In this document: in pieces, positions 32,399 to 41,554 of the stretch
Numbering within the stretch: position 1 is the first letter of the stretch
Layout: every line of letters starts with the position of its first letter
Origin: Desulfoglaeba alkanexedens ALDC
GTDB lineage: Bacteria > Desulfobacterota > Syntrophobacteria > Syntrophobacterales > DSM-9756
DNA length: 64,000 nucleotides
Assembly (NCBI RefSeq): GCF_005377625.1
Contig: NZ_CP040098.1
Location: 3,027,279 to 3,091,278, forward strand
Reading direction: 5' to 3'
The notes under the pieces: generated by a model
What the model was told of the DNA's origin: nothing
Database searches by the model: none
The model's input: the letters and a program-made list of their open reading frames with translations, nothing else
Translations under genes and position numbers: made by a program

Positions 32399-34880
32399 AG
32401 AGCAGTCCTTTCTGCTTCATGAGTTCATCGTATCGTCCCATTTCGACGATCCTTCCGGCCTTCATGACGGCGATCTTTTCATAATCCCTAATCAGCTCCA
32501 GGCGATGGACCACGTTCACGAGCGTGCTCTTCCCGCGAAGATTGGTATCCAGGTACTGCTGGATCCGCCCCTGGGACGCCATGTCCAGGCTCGCCGTGGC
32601 TTCGTCAAGGATGAGGATCGTGGGCGCCTTGAGGAGTGCGCGGGCCAGCGCAACCTTCTGTTTTTGTCCGCCTGAGAGGCGGTCGCCCCGGCTTCCGACC
32701 TGGAATTCCAGTCCGCCGGCGAGTACCGCGTCGTAGAGGCCTTCGGCCTTGAGGAGGTCCACCACGAGCTTCACGATCCGTTCCTGGGCATGGGTCGATT
32801 CATCCTTGATTCTGCCGAAGAGAATGTTTTCCAAAAGACTCCAAATGTGTACGTATTTGGAAACGTTCACGAAGGTGAACGCTTCGGGGTCTTCTTTGCG
32901 GTAATATTCGCGAAGCTCGGGCCTCGCTTTCAAGACGGCGTTTCGGAGCGACTGCGGGAGAGCGGCCATCTTGTGGCGTGCGGGGATGAAAAGGAGCGCC
33001 AGTTTAAGGAAGGCCTGTTCGTCATCGCGGTAGCGCACCCGCCGATCTTCTTTTCCCAGCCGATCGACCACTTCCGCGTAGGCGTCGATTTCGTCCCGCG
33101 AAATGGGGCTCTGTTCGAAGAAGAAAGGATCTTCCTTCAGGTCGCGAAGGAGGGCGACCGTTTGCGTCGCCACATCGACACCCAGATCCAAAAGAGGCCC
33201 GTAAAGGCCTAGCCGTTTCAGAAAGGCGACGAACCTCTTGTTCGCCGCCAGCCGTTCGAAGGCTGTGTCGTCCCGGTTGGAAAACCCGTAAATGAGGTTG
33301 GCCGCGACGGTGCTGTACTGATGGTAGCGGTCTTCCTGGAAGAACTCCACCACGTCCTCGAGTTCCCTTCCCCAGCGCTTGTGGAAAACGTGGCGCACGA
33401 CCACCAGCTTTTCGGCAAGATCCCCGCAGCACTCCCGGGTCACCACCCGGTTCAGACCGAACTTCAGGACGTCCTCCGTGAGCCCCACGCGCTCCACCAG
33501 CTCCAGGATTTCCCGCTCGTCCGGGAGGAACCGGTACCCGGCTTCCCCGCCGCCGTTTATGGAAAGCATGAGTGAACGGCAGGCGTAGACGATGTTTTCG
33601 CGGATGGTTCCGTCAAAGATGAAGGGATGTTGAGAGACGAAGCTCATGTTGCGGCTCACGTCCAACTTGCTGAGTTCCTTGAGCTCGCGGCCGTCTACCA
33701 GGACGTGACCGCGGTTATAGTTGTAGAGCTGGCCCATCACCATGGCGAGCGTGCTCTTGCCGCTCCCGGAAAGGCCCACAAGCGCCAGGCGTTCCCCGGG
33801 CTGAAGTTCCAGAGAGATCTGGTCCAGGAGGCGGATGTTTCCGTCCACCTCGTAGCTGACATCCTGCACCTCGATGCGGCCTTCCAGTTTCAACGGTTCG
33901 CGATCGGCGGGCTTCAAGGCGAACTCGGGTTCGACATCGAAGGCTTCCATGATTCGGCGGTAGCGCACCCGGCTGTCCTGGAGGCTTTGGTAATAGTCCA
34001 TCAGTTCCTTCCAGGGGTCGTAGAGTTTTTCATAGGCCGAAAGGAATGCCACCAGCTCTCCCAGGTTGAACCGCCCCTGGATGGCCAGGTAACCCCCCAC
34101 GAGAAACAAAAGGAAAGGCCCCAGGCTCTGAAAGAAGTTGTTCACGAACTTGGTGAGGTACTTGAATACGTTGATTCGGTGCCGGAGTCGGAGCAGGCGC
34201 TCCGAGTAGAGAGACACCTTTTCGTTTTCAATGGGAAAGCCAGCGTTTCCATGAATTTCGTGGATTCCCGAAACGGCTTCTCCCACTGCGTTGCTCAAGG
34301 ACCGATTTTCGTTGATACGTTCGCTGTTGAGCTGGTTTACCTTCTTCTGCAAAAAAGGGATGATCAGGACTTCGAACGGGTAAATGGACAGGCTCAGGAT
34401 CGCGAGCAGTGAGTTCAGATAAAACATATAGCCGGCGAAAGCGAGAAGCGTCAGGATGCTCACCACCGGAACCGCCACGGCGCTTCCCAGGAAATCGCCG
34501 ATGGTGGCCATTTCCGATGTGAGCGACGAAATCACCATGCCGGGAGGCGTTTTCCGGAAAAAGGGAAGGGGAAGGCGGAGGATTTTTTCGTAGAGTGTGG
34601 TGCGCATCTCGTTCAAAATTTTCTGGCCGATGTAGCCCTGGAGGACGTTGATGACGTACTTCAGAAGCCCCGCCAACACCACCGCTCCAAGGTATAGGCC
34701 GCAGTAGAGAAAGAGCGAGTTGACATCGCGGAAGCGGATGGCGACGTTCACGATGCGCTTCTGCATTTCCAGCGGAAAGACCCGGAAAAAGATGGTGCAC
34801 ACGATGAGAACGAGCAGAAGGAGCTGAAGCCCCCGGTAGCGGCTGAGAGCCCATGAAAAAAGAGATCGTTTCGATTCCAT
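32379..34880 (-). CDS. ABC exporter with an expanded nucleotide-binding domain
   Basis: This is an 833-residue half-transporter. An N-terminal six-helix exporter domain (residues about 15-310) is followed by a nucleotide-binding domain with Walker A GLSGSGKST near 373, a Q-loop near 413 and LSGGQKQKVALARAL near 735, then ILILDEATASLD. The Q-loop to signature distance is about 320 residues instead of the usual 70-80. Both TIRENIVYACRSL and SLLENILFGRIKDE occur, so the helical subdomain seems duplicated around an unknown insert. ATG 34880 has AGGAG upstream. The substrate is unknown. Confidence 0.85.
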   Translation of the reverse strand: MESKRSLFSWALSRYRGLQLLLLVLIVCTIFFRVFPLEMQKRIVNVAIRFRDVNSLFLYCGLYLGAVVLAGLLKYVINVLQGYIGQKILNEMRTTLYEKILRLPLPFFRKTPPGMVISSLTSEMATIGDFLGSAVAVPVVSILTLLAFAGYMFYLNSLLAILSLSIYPFEVLIIPFLQKKVNQLNSERINENRSLSNAVGEAVSGIHEIHGNAGFPIENEKVSLYSERLLRLRHRINVFKYLTKFVNNFFQSLGPFLLFLVGGYLAIQGRFNLGELVAFLSAYEKLYDPWKELMDYYQSLQDSRVRYRRIMEAFDVEPEFALKPADREPLKLEGRIEVQDVSYEVDGNIRLLDQISLELQPGERLALVGLSGSGKSTLAMVMGQLYNYNRGHVLVDGRELKELSKLDVSRNMSFVSQHPFIFDGTIRENIVYACRSLMLSINGGGEAGYRFLPDEREILELVERVGLTEDVLKFGLNRVVTRECCGDLAEKLVVVRHVFHKRWGRELEDVVEFFQEDRYHQYSTVAANLIYGFSNRDDTAFERLAANKRFVAFLKRLGLYGPLLDLGVDVATQTVALLRDLKEDPFFFEQSPISRDEIDAYAEVVDRLGKEDRRVRYRDDEQAFLKLALLFIPARHKMAALPQSLRNAVLKARPELREYYRKEDPEAFTFVNVSKYVHIWSLLENILFGRIKDESTHAQERIVKLVVDLLKAEGLYDAVLAGGLEFQVGSRGDRLSGGQKQKVALARALLKAPTILILDEATASLDMASQGRIQQYLDTNLRGKSTLVNVVHRLELIRDYEKIAVMKAGRIVEMGRYDELMKQKGLLYELVHG

Positions 34881-35403
34881 GCAAGGCGGCTCCTGGAAGG
34901 AAAAGGGGGCGTCCATAGCGATCGGTGGAGATATTTTCGGTGAAAACCGGACGGTTCGACCGGCCGGCATCGATTTATCCACCATTTTTCACTCAAGCCC
35001 GGCAAAAGTCAACGCGGCCATCCCCACACCGCCGTCAGAGAACGTCCGCGAGCCGCCCGGGAAAGTGCGGTTTTCTTCATCTTGTAGGAGCCGGCTTGCC
35101 TGCGATCTGCTCATACCCCCTGTGGGAGCCGGCTTGCCGGCGATGCTTGTCGCGGGCCAGCCCGCGCCCACAGACGATCCCTCACGGTGTCTCGAAGGCC
35201 CATCCCTTGTCCCTGATCGCGGATCCGGCTACCATGGACCGCGGACACGGCCGGCATGACCTTGGCGGCCACGGAGGGCGAGCGGGCCCAGGGTGTCTGG
35301 AAAACCGCCGGCCGGTAAGGCGGCGCTCCGGTTCCTCCGGCGCGATGACGAATCGCATCACCGTCCACGTGTTCACCTGCCGGTCCCAAGTGGGAGAGGC
35401 GTG
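34881..35403. other. Divergent intergenic region with REP-like repeats
   Basis: No gene is supported here. Two REP-like palindromes occur at about 35083-35165 (TGTAGGAGCCGGCTTGCCTG and GTGGGAGCCGGCTTGCCGGC), followed by TCGCGGGCCAGCCCGCGCCC. The promoters of the ABC operon and the glcF-like gene should lie here, but no strong boxes stood out. Confidence 0.5.
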
Positions 35404-36711
35404 ATGGCTCGGATGAGGCAACTGGCGCGGCTCATCGGCGAACTGGAGGATCAGCTCATCGTCTGCATGCGGTGCGGCATGTGCCAGGCGGTGTGTCCGC
35501 TGTATGAGGAAACGGGGCGCGAAGCCGATGTGGCTCGGGGAAAGCTAGCTCTCCTGGACGGACTGTCCCGGGAAATGTTCAAGGATCCCAAGGGCGTTTC
35601 GGAGAGCCTGAACCGTTGCCTGCTGTGCGGGTCGTGCGAGGCCAACTGCCCGAGCGGTGTGCGGGTGCTCGACATTTTCCTCAAAGCCCGAGCCATCCTC
35701 GCCGGCTACATGGGCCTATCCCCGGTCAAGAAAGCCATCCTCCGCGGCATACTCGCACGCCCCGCCTTCTTCGATTCACTCATGGAATGGGGGGCACGCT
35801 TTCAGACCGTCTTCACGAAACCCGTGGACGACGCGCTGGGAACCAGCTGCGCGCGGTTTCTGTCGCCGGTTCTCGCCGACCGCCGGATCAAACCTCTGGC
35901 GGCGGTCCCTTTCCACGCCAAGGTTCCCGAACGGGATGCACCGGCCGGCCGTTCGAGCCTCAAGGTTGCCTTCTTCGTCGGGTGTCTCATCGATAAGATC
36001 TTTCCCGAAGTGGCCGAAACCGTGCTCCGCGTGCTCGACCATCACGGCGTCGGGGTTTTTCTTCCGCGGAACCAGGCCTGCTGCGGCATTCCCGCGGCGT
36101 CTTCCGGGGATACGGCGACCTTCCGAAAGCTGGTGAGCCACAACCTGGAACGCTTCGACGCGGGACGCTTCGACTACCTGGTGACAGCCTGCGCCACGTG
36201 CACCTTCACCATTCGAAAGATCTGGCCGCTGCTGCTGGAAGACGCCGATCCCGAAACCAAGGCCCGGGCCGCCGCCGTTTCTTCCAAGACCCTCGACATC
36301 CATCAGTTCCTGGCGGCCCACATCCAAGACGTGCCTCCGGCGGCGGAACCGCTCGAAGACGCCGCTCCGGTGGTCACCTATCACGACCCCTGCCACTTGA
36401 GGAAGTCTTTGGGGGTTTTCGTCGAACCGCGCCGCCTCATCCAGGCCAATCCCAACTATCGGTTTCGCGAGATGCCGGAGGCCGACCGCTGCTGTGGATT
36501 GGGCGGAAGTTTCGGGCTGGAACATTATGATTTGTCGTCAAGTATAGGCAAACGGAAGCGAAACAGCATCATTGAGACGGGCTGCGCCGTCGTGGCCACG
36601 GGATGTCCCGCGTGCATGATCCAGCTGCACGATGTCCTCTCCCGATCCGGCGACCGCATCGCCGTCCGCCATGCTATCCAAATCTACGGGGAGATTCTCG
36701 ATTCGTCATGA
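35404..36711 (+). CDS. GlcF-like iron-sulfur/CCG-domain oxidoreductase subunit
   Basis: This 435-residue protein has two ferredoxin-type motifs near the N-terminus (CMRCGMCQAVCP and CLLCGSCEANCP) for 4Fe-4S clusters. Two CCG domains follow, with QACCGIPAA and RCCGLGGSFG, that bind a catalytic or noncubane cluster as in GlcF and heterodisulfide reductase subunit B. Such proteins pass electrons from a flavin-dependent 2-hydroxyacid dehydrogenase (GlcD) to the quinone pool. No glcD lies next to it in this window. GGGAG precedes ATG 35404. Confidence 0.88.
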   Translation: MARMRQLARLIGELEDQLIVCMRCGMCQAVCPLYEETGREADVARGKLALLDGLSREMFKDPKGVSESLNRCLLCGSCEANCPSGVRVLDIFLKARAILAGYMGLSPVKKAILRGILARPAFFDSLMEWGARFQTVFTKPVDDALGTSCARFLSPVLADRRIKPLAAVPFHAKVPERDAPAGRSSLKVAFFVGCLIDKIFPEVAETVLRVLDHHGVGVFLPRNQACCGIPAASSGDTATFRKLVSHNLERFDAGRFDYLVTACATCTFTIRKIWPLLLEDADPETKARAAAVSSKTLDIHQFLAAHIQDVPPAAEPLEDAAPVVTYHDPCHLRKSLGVFVEPRRLIQANPNYRFREMPEADRCCGLGGSFGLEHYDLSSSIGKRKRNSIIETGCAVVATGCPACMIQLHDVLSRSGDRIAVRHAIQIYGEILDSS

Positions 36712-36883
36712 GGTTGCCGTTCAGGCCCGTCCGGCCCAAGAGAATACCCGATCAAGTCTGCATCCAGCTGCGTGAGATGATCTACAAAAAAGTGGTTACT
36801 TGGGCCGCGGTCGTTTTAGGGTCGATCAAGTCTGCATCCAGCTGCGTGAGATGATCTACCGCGGATACCTGAAACCCGGGGAA
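36709..36883 (+). pseudogene. GntR-type regulator N-terminus, duplicated and truncated
   Basis: Starting at ATG 36709 (overlapping the glcF stop), the sequence encodes DQVCIQLREMIY, like the first helix of GntR regulators. A 36-bp segment is repeated exactly at 36750-36785 and 36824-36859. The second copy reads on as RGYLKPGER, the standard GntR continuation, and is then cut by the repeat element at 36884. The rest of the regulator is missing. It may once have controlled the glcF or liv genes. Confidence 0.65.
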
Positions 36884-36998
36884 AGATGCAGATCTTTTGC
36901 TTCTTGTTCCCAAGCTCCAGCTTGGGAACACAACTGTGCAGAAGCTCCAGCTTCGGTGATGCCGTTCCCAAGCCAAAGCTTGGGAACGAGGGGAAATT
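36884..36998. repeat. MITE-like repeat, copy 5, right end missing
   Basis: It begins ATGCAGATCTTTTGCTTCTTG and contains two CCAAGC..GCTTGG palindromes and CACAACTGTGCAGAAGCTCC, then ends without the right terminus at about 36998. It truncates the GntR remnant. Confidence 0.65.
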
Positions 36999-37002
36999 TT
37001 AT

Positions 37003-37029
37003 CCCCGCCATGGTGAAAAGCGGGGTTTT
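37003..37029 (+). terminator. Intrinsic terminator candidate
   Basis: CCCCGC (37003-37008) pairs with GCGGGG (37020-37025), followed by TTTTCGTT. It would end transcripts from the glcF side before the liv promoter. The T-run is short. Confidence 0.4.
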
Positions 37030-37117
37030 CGTTCTGGCACTAATTAGGAGTGAGCAAACAAAACAAAGATTATGTGCAAAATCCTTATATTGGTGTTTAA
37101 AGGAGAACAGGTGCCAC

Positions 37118-37146
37118 TTGACAGATGTGTCGATGACAGATAGCAT
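37118..37146 (+). promoter_or_regulatory. Sigma-70 promoter for the liv operon
   Basis: A perfect TTGACA (37118-37123) is followed after 17 bases by TAGCAT (37141-37146), about 145 bases before the livK ATG. The surrounding stretch is AT-rich and carries no gene. Confidence 0.5.
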
Positions 37147-37289
37147 ATTTGTTGGCAGATCGGCAGATAGCCCCGCGGCATGTTCGAGCTTCAGGTCTTT
37201 TGGTCCACCCCGATTCGCAAGTTCCACAGTTGAGTACACCACACGTGACTGGAGGATAAGTATTAACCTGAGAAAAGGGAGGACGTATC

Positions 37290-38483
37290 ATGAGGAAGTT
37301 GCTATGTGCGGTGTTATGCCTGAGTTTTCTTTGTGTTTTCGGAAATGTTTTAGCCTGGGGCGAAGAAACGCTTCGCGTAGGGATCATTCTTCCGCTTACG
37401 GGAGCAAAGGCTAACTTCGGCGAAATCGAAAAGCTCTCTTTCGATATGGCTCTTAAGGAAATCAATGACGCGGGCGGTATTAACGGCAAGAAATTAGAAT
37501 TTCTTTTCGAAGACGACACGGGACGCCCTGAAGTGGCTCGGTCCGCCGCGGAAAAACTGATCAACAAAGATAAGGTTCTCATGCTTGGCGGAGGCTACGG
37601 TAGTTCCGAAACTTTTGCTATCGCCGGAGTTGCTCAGCAAAACCGAATTCCGTTTCTTGTGAACACCGGCTCCGACGATAAGATCACCGAACAGGGGTGG
37701 GATTACGTTTTTCGTTTGAATCCTCCTGTCAGTGAATATCCCAAGGCACTGGAGTCGTTCCTGGTGGAGGTGGTCAAGCCGAAGACGGCCGCCATTCTTT
37801 ACGAGAATACCAATTTTGGTAGTTCGGGAGCCAGAAAGTTTAAGGAGATTTGTCAAAGACTTGGGATCCAAGTAGTTGTCGAAGAAGGCTACGAACACGG
37901 TGGTGTAGACTTCAAACCCATCCTTATTAAGGTCAAAGATAAAAATCCTGACCTCATCTACATGATTTCCTATGTGATGGATGCCGCCCTGCTTATGCGT
38001 CAGTCCATGGAACTGCGCGTCAAACCGAAATTGTTCGTCGGCGGAGGTGCCGGCTTTACTTTGCCCGAATTTCCGAAAAATGCCGGCAAGGCGGCGGAGA
38101 AGGTCTTTTCCGCAACATTATGGTACCAGACCCTCAAATACCCTGGGGCGCTGGACTACTACAACAAGTTCGTAGCCACCTATAAAAAAGATACGGAATA
38201 TCATGGCGCAGAAGCTTATGCGTCTGCTTACGTTATAGCCGATGCCTTGGAACGGGCCAAATCCACCAGTCGTGACGACATTCGGAAAGCTATGGCGGAA
38301 ACCGACATGATGACCGTATTCGGTCCTGTAAAATTTATTGCCTATGACAAGAAGACCAACCAGAACCGCCTTCCAACGTACCTTGTGCAATGGATCGACG
38401 GCCGTTTGGAACTCGTATGGCCTAAGGAGCTTGCTACCAAACCCTATGTGTATCCCATCGATTGGGAAAGTGTTTGGAGGTAG
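37290..38483 (+). CDS. livK: Branched-chain amino-acid-type periplasmic binding protein
   Basis: This 397-residue type I periplasmic binding protein has a clear signal peptide (residues 1-24, ending near LAWGEE) and the opening LRVGIILPLTGAKANFGE typical of the LivK/AmiC group. GGGAGG precedes the ATG. It should deliver a branched-chain amino acid or related amide or acid to LivHMGF; the exact ligand cannot be told from sequence. Codon use from here to 42259 is noticeably less GC-rich than the flanking housekeeping genes, hinting at acquisition. Confidence 0.88.
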   Translation: MRKLLCAVLCLSFLCVFGNVLAWGEETLRVGIILPLTGAKANFGEIEKLSFDMALKEINDAGGINGKKLEFLFEDDTGRPEVARSAAEKLINKDKVLMLGGGYGSSETFAIAGVAQQNRIPFLVNTGSDDKITEQGWDYVFRLNPPVSEYPKALESFLVEVVKPKTAAILYENTNFGSSGARKFKEICQRLGIQVVVEEGYEHGGVDFKPILIKVKDKNPDLIYMISYVMDAALLMRQSMELRVKPKLFVGGGAGFTLPEFPKNAGKAAEKVFSATLWYQTLKYPGALDYYNKFVATYKKDTEYHGAEAYASAYVIADALERAKSTSRDDIRKAMAETDMMTVFGPVKFIAYDKKTNQNRLPTYLVQWIDGRLELVWPKELATKPYVYPIDWESVWR

Positions 38484-38525
38484 TTCACAAGATGCGGAGC
38501 GTCGCCAGGGGCGCTCCGTTGCTTT

Positions 38526-38907
38526 GGGTGCGGATCTTTTAGAACGACATCCAGGGTGACCCTCTGAGGTAGATGCAGATGGCCTTGAAGCAGCAAGCGC
38601 ATCAGCTTCGTTTCCCCTCGTTCCCAAGCTGGAGCTTGGGAACAAGGTGGAAGGTACAGCTTGGGAACAAGGTCAAAAAAATCCCCCTCTCCCTTGATGG
38701 GAGAGGGTTGGGGTGAGGGTGAGAAAATTAACGAATGTCAATCAGTTACATTCCCCTCCCCTTAATCCCCTCCCACAAGGGGAGGGGAAATAGAATTCCC
38801 CTCGTTCCCAAGCTATGGCTTGGGAACGGCCTCACCGAAGCTGGAACTTCTGCACAGTTGTGTTCCCAAGCTGGAGCTTGGGAACAAGAAGCAAAAGATC
38901 TGCACCC
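38526..38907. mobile_element. MITE-like repeat, copy 6, perfect 9-bp target duplication, splits the liv operon
   Basis: This 382-bp element has left terminus GGGTGCGGATCTTTT and right terminus AAAAGATCTGCACCC. It is flanked by exact CGTTGCTTT at 38517-38525 and 38908-38916. It is the largest copy here, with the GCTGATGCG module in inverted order, several CCAAGCTGGAGCTTGG palindromes, and the TCTCCCTTGATGGGAGAG and CCTCCCACAAGGGGAGG hairpins also found at 30713-30830. Livs H, M, G and F must be read through it or from a promoter it brings. Confidence 0.85.
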
Positions 38908-38954
38908 CGTTGCTTTAGGCACCGCAAGCGGCTCAGAGACAAGGACAGGACGTT

Positions 38955-39830
38955 ATGAGTGTGTTTGTACAAACCGTTGTTGCCGGCACTCTCATGGGGG
39001 GCATCTACGCGCTTATCGGCATTGGGATGACTCTCATCATGGGTGTGATGAAGATCATCAATCTAGCTCATGGCCAGCTCATGATGGTGGCCATGTACAT
39101 TACCTACGTTCTTTACGAATACCTGCATGTGGATCCCTATTTGGCACTGGTGGTTACCATGCCGGCACTCTTTGTGCTTGGTGCCCTGATCCAGCGATAC
39201 CTCTTGAACCCGCTCATCAAGGTGGAAGCCATCCTCCCGGAGAATCAGGTGCTCATGACCGTCGGGATCGGCATGGTCTTGACGGAGATCGCTCGCATGA
39301 TCTTCCATTCCGATTATAAATCGGTACGCCCGGCATACACCTCCATATCGCTTTATGCCGGACCCATCGCTTTCAACCTGCCCATGTGCATCGCCTTTGG
39401 GATTGCCGTTTTATTGACCATCGGGCTTTTTATTTTTCTTTTGAAAACGGATACAGGCAAATCCGTTCGAGCGACGGCCCAGAACAAAGAAGCGGCGCTC
39501 CTTCTAGGGGTCAACGCCGACCGCATCATGGTGTTCACTTACGGATTAGGTGCCGCCCTGGTGGCTGCCGCCGGAACCCTGCTCCTTCCTATCTACTATC
39601 TTTTTCCGGATCTAGGCGGGGCGTTCACTCTCAAAGCTTTCGTGATTACGATCCTTGGCGGGTTGGGTAGCACTGTAGGAGCCATCGTGGGCGGGGTTGT
39701 CTTGGGGGTTTCGGAATCCCTCGGTGCGACCTATGTCTCCATGGGTCTCAAAGACGCCGTGGGCATGGTCATCTTCCTCCTGGTGCTCATCTTTCTTCCC
39801 GGAGGCTTGAAACGCTTGACCAAGATTTAA
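38955..39830 (+). CDS. livH: Branched-chain amino acid ABC permease LivH
   Basis: This 291-residue inner-membrane permease has about eight hydrophobic helices. It opens with VVAGTLMGGIYALIGIGMTLIMGVMKIINLAHG and has the conserved EAA-like TLKAFVITILGGLGSTVGAIVGG loop that contacts the ATPases. The start is ATG 38955. It follows the repeat insertion by 47 bases and precedes livM by 16 bases. Confidence 0.93.
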   Translation: MSVFVQTVVAGTLMGGIYALIGIGMTLIMGVMKIINLAHGQLMMVAMYITYVLYEYLHVDPYLALVVTMPALFVLGALIQRYLLNPLIKVEAILPENQVLMTVGIGMVLTEIARMIFHSDYKSVRPAYTSISLYAGPIAFNLPMCIAFGIAVLLTIGLFIFLLKTDTGKSVRATAQNKEAALLLGVNADRIMVFTYGLGAALVAAAGTLLLPIYYLFPDLGGAFTLKAFVITILGGLGSTVGAIVGGVVLGVSESLGATYVSMGLKDAVGMVIFLLVLIFLPGGLKRLTKI

Positions 39831-39846
39831 TAGGGATGGAGACGGC

Positions 39847-40833
39847 ATGAAAGCAATACGATGGCAGATCGCCTTGATCGTGGCCGCGTCGCTGATTTTT
39901 CCGTGGGTTGTCCGCTCCGAATATTATCTACACGTGATCATTCTGGCTTATATTTGGGTCATTATTGGGTCATCCTGGAACCTTCTGGCTGGCTTTACAG
40001 GGCAAGTGTCTTTCGGTCACGCCATCTTTTTCGGCATCGGGGCCTATACTGCTGGCTTATGTGCTACAAAACTGGGGGTTTCCGCGTGGTGGGGTGTGAT
40101 CTTCGGCGGTCCCATGGCCTCGCTTATAGGTTTTATCATCGGTTGGATCTGCTTTCGGTTGCGAGGACCGTATTTTGCGCTGGCGACCATAGCCGTCGGC
40201 GAGATCTTTCGATTGATCGCCGTGGTGTGGCGCAGTTTTACCGGGGGCATGGAAGGCATTCTGCTGATGCAAACATTCCGAAGCAAACTGCCGTATTATT
40301 ATTTGGCCCTTTTTCTATCTTTGACTTGTATCCTGGCCATTCATCTCGCGATGCGTTCCAAGTGGGGCTACTATTTCGTAGCCATTCGTGAGGATCAGGA
40401 TGCGGCTGAATCCATGGGTGTCAGCGCTTTCCGCTATAAAAGTCTGTCCCTTATCATCAGCTCGTTTTTCACGGGAGTGGCCGGCGCTTTTTACATGAAC
40501 TACATGGCGTTCATCGATCCAGAAGTGGTGTTTTCCTTGCATCACATTTCCATCATGGCCATTTTGGTGGGGATCATCGGAGGTGTCGGCACCCTCTGGG
40601 GACCTCCCCTTGGGGCCTTCATCATGGTGCTGCTCCAGGAAACTTTCAGAAGTTCCTTTTTCGGGCTGGCTCCTCGCTGGGTCAGCGAGGTCCATGTTTT
40701 GGTGTTTGGTCTGCTGGTTATCTTCGTCATCCTATACATGGCAAATGGCGTCGTCGGAGATTGGGATAAGATCCGGCGACTATGGTCTAGAAAGGCCGAA
40801 TCTGTTGCCGCCACAGCAGGAAAGGGCTCATGA
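39847..40833 (+). CDS. livM: Branched-chain amino acid ABC permease LivM
   Basis: This 328-residue permease has the LivM hallmark SWNLLAGFTGQVSFGHAIFFGIGAY near the N-terminus and the ATPase-contact loop VFSLHHISIMAILVGIIGGVGTLWGP. It has about nine hydrophobic helices. Its last codons overlap livG by four bases (ATGA), so the two are coupled. Confidence 0.93.
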   Translation: MKAIRWQIALIVAASLIFPWVVRSEYYLHVIILAYIWVIIGSSWNLLAGFTGQVSFGHAIFFGIGAYTAGLCATKLGVSAWWGVIFGGPMASLIGFIIGWICFRLRGPYFALATIAVGEIFRLIAVVWRSFTGGMEGILLMQTFRSKLPYYYLALFLSLTCILAIHLAMRSKWGYYFVAIREDQDAAESMGVSAFRYKSLSLIISSFFTGVAGAFYMNYMAFIDPEVVFSLHHISIMAILVGIIGGVGTLWGPPLGAFIMVLLQETFRSSFFGLAPRWVSEVHVLVFGLLVIFVILYMANGVVGDWDKIRRLWSRKAESVAATAGKGS

Positions 40834-41549
40834 GCACGCCATTTTTTGAATCCCATGAGCTTACCAAGGACTTTGGTGGTCTTCGGGCCGTCAACGGACT
40901 GAGCTTTCATGTCAATGAAGGGGAAATTTTCGGACTCATTGGCCCCAACGGTTCGGGGAAGACCACCGTCTTCAACCTGATCGGGGGTTATTATCCCATC
41001 ACCTCGGGGTCTCTGCGTTTTCAAGGGACAACCTTAAATAGCCTGCCGACATGGAAAATCTGTAAGCTTGGGATTGGGCGAACTTTTCAGGTGATGAAAC
41101 CTTTACGCCGCATGACGGTCTTAGAAAACGTTATGACGGCCGCCTTTAACCGCACGGATGTCATAGCGGAAAGCCGAAAGAAAGCGCTCGAGGTGCTGGA
41201 GTTCTGCGGGCTTGCCCATAGAAAGGACATGACGGCCAAAGGGCTTCCTATCGGGTATCGCAAACGCTTGGAAATCGCTCGGGCTCTAGCCACCGAGCCC
41301 AAGCTGCTCCTTTTGGACGAGACCATGGCGGGGCTAACCCCTCAGGAGCAGGCTGAGGGTGTGACCTTGATTCGCAAGATTCGAGACTCAGGGATCACCA
41401 TCATCATTGTGGAACACATCATGCGCGTCATCATGAGTCTGTGCGACCGGATTCTGTGTATCAACTATGGCCAACGCATTGCCGAAGGCAGTCCTCAGGA
41501 GGTGGCCAATCATCCCGCGGTTATCGAAGCCTATCTTGGAAAGGAATAG
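40830..41549 (+). CDS. livG: Branched-chain amino acid ABC ATPase LivG
   Basis: This 239-residue ATPase has Walker A GPNGSGKTT, Q-loop TFQ, and Walker B LLLLDETMAGLTPQE. The signature region reads GLPIGYRKRLEIARAL, so the LSxGQ core is degenerate (LPIGY), which is common in LivG relatives. It starts at ATG 40830, overlapping livM by four bases. Confidence 0.92.
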   Translation: MSTPFFESHELTKDFGGLRAVNGLSFHVNEGEIFGLIGPNGSGKTTVFNLIGGYYPITSGSLRFQGTTLNSLPTWKICKLGIGRTFQVMKPLRRMTVLENVMTAAFNRTDVIAESRKKALEVLEFCGLAHRKDMTAKGLPIGYRKRLEIARALATEPKLLLLDETMAGLTPQEQAEGVTLIRKIRDSGITIIIVEHIMRVIMSLCDRILCINYGQRIAEGSPQEVANHPAVIEAYLGKE

Positions 41550-41554
41550 CGGGC

